Assembly: GCA_963513935.1 (NCBI GenBank)
Contig: OY740769.1
Location: forward strand, 75,161,712 to 75,225,711
Length of the DNA stretch: 64,000 nucleotides
Direction: 5' to 3'
DNA from: Aphrophora alni
Lineage: Eukaryota > Arthropoda > Insecta > Hemiptera > Aphrophoridae
Shown: piece by piece, positions 12,001 to 23,400 of the stretch
How positions within the stretch are numbered: the first letter of the stretch is position 1
Layout: every line of letters begins with the position of its first letter
Notes under the pieces: model-generated
What the model saw: the letters and a program-made list of their open reading frames with translations, nothing else
Database searches by the model: none
What the model was told of the DNA's origin: nothing
Program-made: the position numbers and the translations under genes

Positions 12001-15000
12001 GAGCACCTTTTCCCTTATGTATCTATCTACCAGCCTCTCTAGTGTTTTCAACATAAACGAGGATAGGCTGATGGGTCGAAAAGCTTTGGCATTGCAATAG
12101 CTTGCTTTGCCGCGCTTAGGAATAAATGCAACTCTGCTGACCCTCCACGCCTGCGGAATGTAACCGTAGGCTAGGCTGGCTCTGAACAGTTTGCACATTG
12201 TTTGAATTAGGGCGTCTGGTCCTCTCTGCAAAAGTGCAGGATAGATCCCATCTCCGCCCGGTGATTTAAATGGACTGAATTTGTTGATCGCCCATTTTAT
12301 TTTATGAGTAGTGACAATACTTCTAGCTGTCTGCCAGGGATGCCCTCGGCCAGGGGCTTTCCCTAGCTAAACTTCGACCGCCATCAGTAGAGTCACTACC
12401 TATACTGCCAGGGAAGTGAGTATCAAGTAATAGCTTGAGCGTCTCTTCCGCTGTTTTAGTAAACTCTCCTGTCGGTCTCCTTAAGGTGCCAACGGGATTG
12501 AGTGGTTTAGATGCCATAACCTGTTGCAGTCTAGCTGCTCCCTTCAGGCTATCCACTTTGTTGGTGAATGCCTTCCAGGATTCAAGTTTGGCTTGTTTAA
12601 TAGCTTTAGTGTATGATGTGAGAGCTCTATGGTACTCACCCCATTCACCGCTTAGTTTAGAGGCATTGAAAAGCCTTCTTACCTGTTTTCTCATGCGACC
12701 AAGATCCCGAGACCACCATCTAGCGTTAGGCCTTCCGGCTCTCGATCGCAGAGGACAGTTGTCCTGATAGCAGTCCATTATGGCATCTTGGAGCTCAGAC
12801 GCCACCCGGTCTACATCTGGAAATATTGCAATATCCTCTGTCAGGGATCCAGGCTCCGCCGATAGTTGATCCGAATAGGACCCCCAATCGGTTACTCTCG
12901 GATTCCTGAACTGGGATTTGATGATGAATGTATTCAGGTGAAACATTATGTATTTGTGATCCGATAGGGACGCTTCGGTGGTTACGCGCCAGCCCCCTAC
13001 TGAGTCTACAATTTTTTCCGTACAAAAAGTAATGTCCAGAACCTCGCTACGGAACATAATAAATTTTACATAAAAATACAAATTTGAATATGGCGTGTTA
13101 TATAACACGGTTTACCAAACTGTTGAAAAGTCTTAGTCCACAATCCCCTCTAATTGAAGTCCTGTGTCTCGCATGGTTTTCTAGCATTGAAATTATTTTA
13201 ACTGCACTGCCGATTCTATCAAAGTCTATATTGCGATTTTTTACCACCATTGTTCGTATAACATGTGAAATACAATAGTCTATTGTCCTTATTTTCACAG
13301 CACATGTTCAATATCGAACAATCTAATTCTTTCCGCTATTTTAAGCCAATACTATTTCAAAACATAAAATTATTGTCTTTAGTACTTATTAAAGTGTCTG
13401 TCCACTATAAGTCCTTCACAAAAAACTGTTTCTTACACATTTTTACATATTTAACAAAACTTGTTGAGCCACACTTCAATAGGTCTTACTCTGTCAACTG
13501 CTATACAAAAACTGGAAAAATCACATGGCGAAATTTCCAATATCCTGTCTGTACTGGTTATATCGCTGTGTAAGCGATATACTCAACTAACGTCCTATTC
13601 AAATAACTACTGTTTCAGTAAAGTGTTCAAACACATCATTTCACAAAATACACAATCAATAAAACTTCCTATAATTAAATTATCTTAAAAACTATACATC
13701 ATTATTTATTTACGATTGGAAATCTATTTTAATTATTAATTTATTCTGTTTAATATTGAAAATCATTAGATACGCATTTGACTCTTGCCATCCCGGCTAC
13801 AATTACCCGCGATTTTAAATATTTAATTAAATTAACCTCTTCTAGGTATTACAATATAAATCGTTCTAAAAACTATGCTATTGAAGTTAGAAAAATAATT
13901 TTTTTTTGTTTATTATTTTTGTTTTTAGCTATACTATAGGATAAACATATTAAAACAAAGTTTCATTCAATTTTTTATATTAAAAAAGTACAAAAACCAA
14001 TAACAATTTTTATTAATTTTTTTACAATGGAATTTTTATTTTGAACTCAAAAATTAATATAAACAAAAAAATATTTTATACATAAAATTTATTTTTTAAT
14101 TAAAGTAAATGTACTAATGGAGACCTGTACAAAATTTCAAGAAAATATAATGATAAACAACAAAGCAATAAACTATTTTCAAAAACATGGAAAAATCGAT
14201 TTACAACATATTTTTATCTTATGTAATACAGAGTCAATAATGCAGACTCAGTAGATGTATGGACAGTTAGTTGTATGGGTTTATACACTTTTTAACACAT
14301 GTAAAACGTAAATAAGTAACCTAGAAATATATAAAAAAACTGGATACTAAAAATATTTACACTATTATGTAAAACATTATTTGTGTTCAAATATTTTTTC
14401 TTTTTAGCACCTGTGCTTAGACAAGCACATGGGATGAACTACTTTGTTACAATTTTTGCAACCATAACGAGTTTTCTTCGTTTTGCCTCCAGAACTGGTA
14501 TTTTGAGCACTACATACTGAACAATTACGCTGTTTATTTTGTGCTAAAAGGTAAAAAGGCTCATCACCCAAACCTGTATGTTGTGTCGGGTGGGGGTCGC
14601 TGAGCCATTCCTCAGTGATCGCTTCAATAATTGAAATTTTAAATTTTAGTCTAGAAAGAGGATTATCTGAGTTAATTTTATAAAGAATGTACAGGTTCAC
14701 AATCATCCTGAAAATCATCCTATTTATTAGGTGTCTCTATCTGCTTAAATAACAAAAATATAGCCATATTACGAAATGTCCTTTTAAAAGGATGTCGGCG
14801 GTTTTCGGCCGAAAAATCGACGTACTTTTAACCCTTCAAGTGGTAAGTCGCTCGGGTTTAACAATTATGTGACAATAAATCACTTTTTTGGCAATTCAAC
14901 ATTTACCCTAGTACAAATCACCCTACCACAATAATTTTTATACTGTTTTACAGCTAATTTTCCATAGATTATTACCATACAACCAAAAGTTCATAAAATG

Positions 15001-18000
15001 TTAACAATTATATTTAATAAATAGGTAAAGTTTGTGTATTACGTGCAAAGGGAACGCGTAAAGTTACACGTCAAACTGAACTTCAAATTATGGCATCCAT
15101 TTGTCCAATTTTCACAAGCTGTCTTCTTTCTAACTGTGCTTTCCAAATTATTCTATCTGTTATAGTTTTAAATCTATAAAATCAAAACCAAACCAAGAAT
15201 TTTGTATGCTTTATTCATCTAAAATATTACTTTTTATTCAATTAATCGTTTAGCCTAGTAAAATACATGCAATCGTAAGAAACCCTACACTGTTTGAATG
15301 GTTATCATCCAAGCTTCCACACTCATTCAACAGAACGTGCCAAAAGTAAAATTAGAATTATCAAAAAATCGATGAGCTCTATTTTCCGTCAGGCAGAAGC
15401 AGGTTACGGCATGACAAAATATAACGAAATACAATTCGTGTTTTATATATATTTTTCAAATGTTAATACTCTGCCAAACCATAAGTTCACAATATCTTAT
15501 AGATTTTTTTCTTCTTCTTTCGAACTGCGTTTTCAAAATTTTTGTAACTGTAATAGTTTTTGAGATATATATATAATCTTCGAAGTCGTGACCAAAAATA
15601 AATTAATTGTAGATAACTTTACCGCAGATTGAATAACTCAGAATAGTTCATATTTTGTAAGACAGATGTCATGCCATTGGAAAGACGAAATTCAGATTTA
15701 TTCTTTGGTACAAACCACTGACCTATAGGACAAAGAAGAGCAAAGTTTTCATATGTTTCAGACGGCCATTTTTCAAGCCATTTACGTTGAAATCGAAGCG
15801 TTCTGGCCTTACCTTGTTTATGTGAGGAAGTGTTTTACATTTACACATTGAGTTTAGTATTGTAATACAATTTATTTATTATAATTTGTTGATACAATTT
15901 ATAATACGTGTTTCAATGGTAGTTTTATTTTTCTTTGAGTGAATGTAATAATTACAGAGTTTTTCTATGTAGGCATGTAGCCTAACCTAAGCCACGTTTC
16001 ACAAAAGTTTTCTTATGAAATATTGTGTTGTGTAGAGTGATTTATTTATTATAATTTGTTCATACAAGTTATAATAGGCTTTTATTAGTATTTTTTGTTG
16101 AGTGAATGTAAAATTTACATAGTGTTTCCATATGGCTCTATAAGCCTAGCCCTCAATATTTCAAAAAAATTGTTTGTGTTTCACAAAAAACTGAATGTGA
16201 TACAAAACATAAGTACACTAAATCTATTTTATTTTACCTTATATTTGCTTTTATATTATCATTTACACATGTTAGAAGTATGTAATTGTATTTTGGTTCC
16301 TAAAAATATTCTAAAATATGTTTTCAGCTATTTTATTACTTGTATTGGTGAATTTCAGAAAAGACACATAACCTAACTTTTTAGCGATTTTTGACTTTTT
16401 ACATAAACAAATATTTTCCTAATGTAAATTTTAGATTTTTTTTTACTAAGTTGTATTCACAACTATATTACAAAACTTTTTATGTATTATAAAAAAATAT
16501 AAAACATTTTTTGAATAGGAAATGTAAAGACTGTATATTATGGAATTTTGCCTTCCACTATTACACTGATTTTTGACTCCAGACGTAATAACTCCAAAAG
16601 TATTACATTAAAATATATTTTCACTACACAACTAAATTCTATGCACCTTTCTGAAGGAAATGATAATTTGAAGTTGTGTTTTCAAAATATTACTATTTAA
16701 TTTTAATGTAATAGCAGATATTTCTTGTTGAAACTCCATATTCAAGGATAAAATAAAGCAAAAGCTTAAAGTTTCAAAATATTTTAATAATATAAATGAG
16801 CTACAATTGTTTCGCCTTGCGGCATCATCGGGCAACTGATAATTAACAGGTTTAGACAACTATTTAAACATGTACACAAGTAACAGGAAACTGATGGTTT
16901 TTTGTAAAAACCCATCCGTAACATAGTTCATTAACCTTTATCTACCTGCTATGTCATCCCCCTACCTTTCCCGATTTCTCTATTGTATTTCAAATTAGGT
17001 AGTAACATTTGACCTTTTTCTGTAATATTTTTTTTTTGAAAATGTAACAAATTCATTTTTTCCCCCTAAATAAATTCACAAATATATTACAAATCTCTAG
17101 TAACACTTGAAAAAATTCAAAAAAAAAAATTGTATGGTGTACATTAACTTTTCTGTGTAATTTTTGCCTCGGCTTCCAGACGATTTTTTTGATTCCTGAC
17201 CTACCCAAAATTTTTTAGATCTATTTTTTAAATTTTTTTACTACACAACTAAATTCTATGCACCTCTCTGAATATAATGATATATAGAAGTTGTGTTTTC
17301 CATAAAATTACTATTTTTGGTGATTTTTTCAAATTAGGCAAAACATTTTCCCTTTTTTCGTAAAACTTTTTTTTTTGAAAATCTAACAAATTATTATTTT
17401 CTTTTTCTAAATATATTCACAAATATTATACAAAACTTTTGTATATTTTGAAAAAAAGTGGTAAGCTATTGATTTTGGATGATACAGGTTTTTCTGAAAA
17501 ATGTTAACTTCATTTTTGACACCTAACATACTTACTCCAAAACCGTTTCATATAATTTTTTTTTTTACATAGATAAATTCTACGCATCATTCTGAGAAGA
17601 ATGATATCCTACAAGTTAGGTTTTGCATAAAATTATTATCTTTTTTGAATTTTTTAAGAAAACAAAACCTTTAACATTGCCATTTGTAGGGTTAAAAGGA
17701 CATTAGTGGTGAAAGGGTTAACCCTATGTATTCAGAAACATGTCAAAGGAAATTAATCAAATGAAGTTAAAAATATTCAAAAAATAATTGTTAGTATATA
17801 AAATGCAGTAGGCCTAAGTCTTTTCGTAATGTGAAATGGGAATCGTGTATGGTTTTTTAATTTTACATCATTACTATCATAAATACTTTTATAATGACAT
17901 ATTTCGACTGGTTTATATATATATATATATATATTACAACACTACCAGCTACCTGTAATGTTGCTTTTATTAGCCTATTAGTAAGAGAAGTATAATTTAT

Positions 18001-19762
18001 GATTGCCTCGGGTGCCAGTCAAATGTAAATTAAATAGGAATAATATTATGAATATTAATATGATTTTGATAATAAAAAAAAAAAAAAAAAGGTTAACAAT
18101 AATAAATAAATGAAACTCGGGTTAACAAGAAAGAACAAGAAAAGTTTACCTTTATTGACAAGGTAATATGTCATTCATAATTAGAGCAGGAGCTCAATAA
18201 AATATAAATCAAATTATTAAAGTTCTCTGTGCTTTGCACTCAATTATTATGATTCAGTTCAGTTCTTTAAATATTATTAGGGCACACACAGTAACAAAAA
18301 ATTAAATAATGGATATATATATATACAATGTGGTATTAAATCATAGGAGTCATTAGAGTCTTATCTCGGGGGTTAACACATTAAAAAGAGGTCGTGGCAC
18401 TTTCCAACCATTTACATTAAAAGGGATACTTAAATTATTAAATAATGATATTTACAGAATGATATGAAACAATGGATGATGATTAGATTATAGGGTACAT
18501 GAGATCAATTAATAGTCTTAGTAAGGTTAAAATTCTTAACCTAGGCTTGAATAAGATATATATATATATATTGGGTTAAATTAACAAAGTCACATCAATT
18601 ATAATTATTTATTAAAGTTTCTTATAGTTTTTTTTTTTTTAAAAGATCACCAAGTTTATAAATGATTAATTAAAAAAATTCAGTTAATTCAGATGGGTTA
18701 GTCACTATTTAAATGTATATAATAAATGGGTAGATCTCACCAATATATATTCAGCTAGGAGAGATAGTTATTAGAAGTCCCTTTCAATGGAGAATGTTGC
18801 TCTAGGATTGAACTTTGTCACTAGGCCTTAAATTAAAATTTCCTCCGGCTTCAGAAAATACATGCGTTTAGTTTTAAAATCCTGGGGGGACCATCTTGGA
18901 ATCCAAGAATGGAAAGCCTAAGCCTTTAAGAAACCTTTCGAGGCCACATAAATCGTTGCACTTATTACTCACTGCACTTCTTATGTTAGTTCTAGTATGC
19001 ACTTAAGGCTAATACAATAGGTTTATTTAAATTAAAATGATTCTTTAACATAGTATAATGTTATTGGTAAAGTTAGATTAGGGATATGGTTTTATGACTT
19101 ACTTTTACCAGTTTAAGAAAGTTAAATTAAAATATTGGCCAAATTGCATAATTTTGAATGAATGCACTGATATTGTAGGCTACTATTCGAAAATGTGCAT
19201 CGTGACATCAGAGGGCATTGGCTTCTATACATTCCTCGATCGATATCAGCTGATTTAGCTTGCTAAATGAATCAATGCTTTAGGCCAATTCTGGTTGATT
19301 TGAAACCTTTCTCTTATGGAAAGTCTAACTAATTAATGTTAATAGTAGTCACGAATGTAGAAATGTTTGTCAGAATTTTAAAAGATTATTTTAATTAGTT
19401 AAGGCTCTAATATTTAGTTGTTAATTTGAGTTCATGTTCGACAACGTATGTTTATGAATGGGCTGGGTCAAGATGATTTTATAGATGCAGGTTATTTAGT
19501 TTTAAAAGGATATTGAGATTAGGTTTGCGATAATAAATCGTCGGATGTAGTTAGAAATCGGTTTTCATGTGTGCCTTAGTTTCGTTTGTTCCAAATAGTC
19601 ATATAAATTATTATTTTGACCGTTAACCTTATCGCTGTACTGAAAGCAGATCGAAGTTCAAACTTTCGCCGCTAGGCATTGTAAGCTGTCGGTTTCATTG
19701 ATAAATACATTAGTATGCCGTGTATCAGTCTTAATTGCAGGCTTGATTGAAGCGAGTTGTGC

Positions 19763-19809
<47 letters not shown>

Positions 19810-20352
19810 CCAGGTGTCTATATCCAAACCAGTCGTAGGTTTGGTGAGGTCAATAATTGTGATTAACTTAATTAGAGCGATATAATTTCTGAGCTGCAAG
19901 GAAGAAATTGTGAAGAACTGCCATTATGTCTAACCCATAGGCTAAATAGGAGGATTTCGTAGTTTTAAAATTATGATTTTTTGGTTAAAAAGTGAATTCC
20001 ACATTGAAGAAATAATTATTCTTAAGAATAAAGGTATATAGTAAAGGATTAACAAAAAAAATAATGAATACTAACTGTAGGCCCTAACGGTAATTGTCTA
20101 TTAAAGCTCACCCTAGATTGTAGCAGCTAAAAATTATGCAATCTTAAGCTATATACCTGATTTGTCCCAAATCAGATATTTTTTAACAATGCGAAAAAAA
20201 TTTCAAGTCTAAATCCATTAATATTGAAGAAACTTACAATTTTAGATAGGCCAACAAGCTTATTTGGATTATCACGAATGTGTACAATCCCAATGTGAGT
20301 CAAGTAGGTGACAGGATTACGAGTCTATGTTTAAAAAGGTCAGGGAAGGTTA

Positions 20353-20403
<51 letters not shown>

Positions 20404-23400
20404 TAGAACCCCTCTTAACCGGTCTAGTCGGGACTGACACCCGGGCCGGTTGCCCGATTAATCCGAGGTTCCCGTGAAAATCGGTTTTCGTTCAAAGAAA
20501 GCTTATTTAATTAGGTAGCGCTAAGAATTATGCAATTAACCCTTTGAAGAGTACAGGGAAATACCGATTAACGAGTACGGCCGTTCTTGAACGTTCTCTG
20601 TGCTGTTTGCGTAAATGAGTATGGACGTTCCGGAACATTTTAGGTTACGTCTGAGCAATAAAAGTATTTATCATAAAACAAATTAGTCATGGCTTATTGT
20701 GTTGTCACAATTCAACAAGAAATAGTACTAAGAACACATGAAATCGGGTTTTTCACAATTGTAAGGCAGGACAACTCCAGGGGGCGTGGTTTCAGGAGAA
20801 TTCACCATGCGTATTGATTGACGCGTAAATGTAGGCGATGGCATCGTCTTCTCCGCGGTTGTTTCCCCCCTACACACACCTGTGCCTATGTTCCTTGTCT
20901 AGTATAAGTGATTTGTATCATTATATTATGTTACGTATATTATACATCAAACATGAAAAATTAAACACTACAAAGCTTTTTTACAGATTCCCCTCTGTCT
21001 AGTCTTTTGACACATTTAGCCGCGTCTCAAACGAAACCAACACACGCTTCCAAGAAAATTGAAAAGAAATGTTATATTTTCCATAATGTAGGCTATACTA
21101 AATTGATTCGTGGAAAAAAAGCGGCCCATCAAACGTTTTTGTCTGTGTATGTCTGCTATACCGACGGGTGACAATGCCACGGTGTTTTTATGCCGCCGAC
21201 AATGGGATACCGCTATCAGCAAACGAAACCAACACACGCTTCCAAGAAAACTGAAAAGAAATGTTATATTTTCCATTATGTAGGCTATACTAAATTGATT
21301 CGTAGAAAAAAAGCGGCCCAGCAAACGTTTTTGTCTGTGTATGTCTGCTATACCGACGGGTGACAATGATTTTTCAGTGCAAATTTTTTTTAAAGTACAT
21401 TTATCAGTGTAAATTTTTATTCTTACAAGTTTTTAACACAATATTATTATATTATTATACATTTGTAACCAATAAAACAACTATTTAAAAAAATTTTTTT
21501 CTTACTCCTTGACAACAATTTTCTTTGTAAATACTTACTAACCAGCTGTTGGCTATTTGGGACGTTCAGGAACGGCCGCACTCGTCAAAGGGTTAAGATG
21601 TTATTGCAACTCATTTTATTGTACAAAAAGTATCGTATATATTATGTTATGTATATTATACATCAAACATGAAAAAATTAAAAAACTACAAAGTTTTTTT
21701 ACAGAATTCCCCTCTGTCAAGTCTTTTGACACATTTAACCGCGTCTCAAACAAAACCAACACACGCTTCCGTTTTCGTAAATCTCTCATTTTTATTTACT
21801 GTAAATATACTGTACGTAGATCATAACCAGTCAAAGACAAGAAGAAAACTGAAAAGAAAAGTTATATTTTTCATAATGTATACTAAATTGATTCGTGGAA
21901 AAAAGCGGCCCATCTGACGTTTTTGTCTGTGTATGTCTGCTATACCGACGGGTGCCAATGCCGCGGTGTTTTTATGCCGCCGACAAAGGGATACCTCTAT
22001 CGACAAAGTTGTTTGACTACTCGCCGCTGCTTTGGTGCCACGGCGTTTTTACGCTGCCGACAATGGGACACCGCTATCGACAAAGTCGTTTGACTCGCCG
22101 CTGCTTTGGTGTTTCAATTACAATTTATTTTTGGAAACTCTCATCCAACCAATACACTACGATATAGGTAGGTTAACAGAGGTTCTACTGTATATATAAC
22201 CTTCCCCGTCCTTTAATTTATACACCATGATTTACACTAATGTAACGTACAGTTAATAACAAACATAGACTGGTAATGTAATCACAAACTTTACTCCCGT
22301 TGCCATTGTACACATTCATCATAACCCAAAAAAGCATAAATTCCTTACTACTAACTACCTTAAAGGTATCAGCTACTAAATACCATACTTCTTAAGAATA
22401 ATGTTTTCATTATAGTCATGTTTTTTTCACTGAAAATTACAATTTACAATCGACAGGTTTATAGGTTACACATAATAGCAATGAATGAGAATAGTGTATG
22501 GTTTTTGATGCATGCACATTACACAATGACTATGCTAGTTCGCTATTTATATGACACGACAGGTTTGGCCAGGTGGCTATATATATATAAAACCACCGAG
22601 CCAAACCTTTCATTATGTTTATTAATATGAAATATTGACAGTATATCATGTGATCTCAGATATACCACGAAATTTCAATTAACGTATAAGACATGAATGT
22701 GAACATTAGTCATTATGTATAACCTATAAACCCTTTGATTTGATAGTTTGTAAATTGTAATTTTTCAGTGAAAAAAAAGCTAGCCTCTGCAATAAATCTT
22801 AAGAAGTAAGGTATGTAGTAGGTGATAAAAAAATAGCAGTTACCTTTATGTAAACAAATACCTTTAGCAAATTACAGATTGTTACTTTGGATAGGATATT
22901 TACCTATTATAGACTATAACACCTCTCCCATGAACAGCTGATTAAAAATTTAATGGAACAAAGGAAAAGCCTATTGTGAAAGAGTACTCATAAAAGCTTG
23001 CATCAAATTTTATCATCACAATTATTTTAGATAGTCTTGCACAGAATTTAATAGCAGTTTCCCCAAAAAGACAATTAACTACAGTATATGCAATCTGTAA
23101 CTTATAAGTGTAGGCTAGTTAAAGTAGGGTTAGCTATTGATAACTATAACGAAGTTAAAGTATCTTTAAACTCCTTTACTAAAACCAATTCTGAAATTTT
23201 ATTAAAATTCATACCTTACAAATTTATATATAATCTTAAAACCAAATTTGCTAATTAATTGTGTCCAAATGACAACAGCCCTAATTTAACCTACACGAGA
23301 ATGAACATCTAAAGTACAAAACGATATAACTTACTTGTGTTCATTAAGTTCCAACTCCAATTCTGACAATTTCATTGCTAATTTTCTTTGCTCCGATCGT

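Larger units (their letters stand above)
9874..13051 (-). mobile_element. 5'-truncated non-LTR retrotransposon with RNase H
   Basis: The element reads on the minus strand. Its 3' end at 9874 is a short tandem tail (ATTTAG units on the plus strand, TAAATC-type on the element strand). The 5' end cuts into the endonuclease domain at about 13051. GAACATA lies directly outside both ends (9867-9873 and 13052-13058), a candidate target site duplication. The polyprotein order of endonuclease end, reverse transcriptase, RNase H and zinc knuckle is that of RNase H-bearing clades such as I, R1 or LOA; I cannot choose among them from reading alone. Confidence 0.85.
14832..17691. mobile_element. TTAA-flanked element with internal subrepeats (copy 1)
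   Basis: Flanked by TTAA at 14828-14831 and 17692-17695. Left end CCCTTCAAGTGGTAAGTC and right end (minus strand) CCCTACAAATGGCAATG correspond respectively to the right and left ends of the related element at 50995-53040, so this copy lies in the opposite orientation. It is non-coding and contains a subrepeat array at 16600-17660. TTAA duplication and CCCT ends suggest a piggyBac-superfamily non-autonomous element. Confidence 0.7.
9110..17717. mobile_element. Composite piggyBac-like element with two nested insertions
   Basis: Left end CCCTTTGGCCGCTCACGTC follows TTAA (9106-9109). The right end, read on the minus strand, is CCCTTTCACCACTAATGTC next to TTAA (17718-17721). The two agree at 14 of 19 positions, and both sides have a GGCCGAAA word in the subterminal region. 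Removing the two inner elements (9874-13051 and 14832-17691) leaves about 2.57 kb, close to the usual size of piggyBac. The piggyBac-type cysteine-rich C-terminus at 14404-14718 lies inside. The ends are diverged, so the pairing is probable rather than certain. Confidence 0.6.
17722..20400. other. Pfdn2 intron 1 sequence with AT microsatellites
   Basis: No coding similarity seen. It holds TA repeats at 17914-17934, 19766-19809 and 20359-20398 plus shorter ones near 18310 and 18560. ORFs across 19672-19899 and 20280-20477 are made of repeat-encoded Tyr-Ile runs and are not genes. Confidence 0.5.
20401..22190. mobile_element. Tigger/pogo-like non-autonomous element, TA-targeting
   Basis: The left end is CAGTAGAACCCCTCTTAACC and the right end, read on the minus strand, is CAGTAGAACCTCTGTTAACC. 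TATATA follows the right end and TACA precedes the left one. There is no transposase. ORFs inside (21016-21366, 21821-22006) are repeated readings of the same stretch around IADIHRQKR and show no enzyme motifs. A TTAA element sits inside at 20540-21592. A truncated relative lies at 42934-43249. Confidence 0.75.

Noticed and set aside
19672..20477. ORFs with Tyr-Ile repeats
   Set aside because: Encoded by TA microsatellites.
21016..22167. ORFs around IADIHRQKR
   Set aside because: Repeated readings of transposon subrepeats in both strands; no catalytic motif or conserved start.
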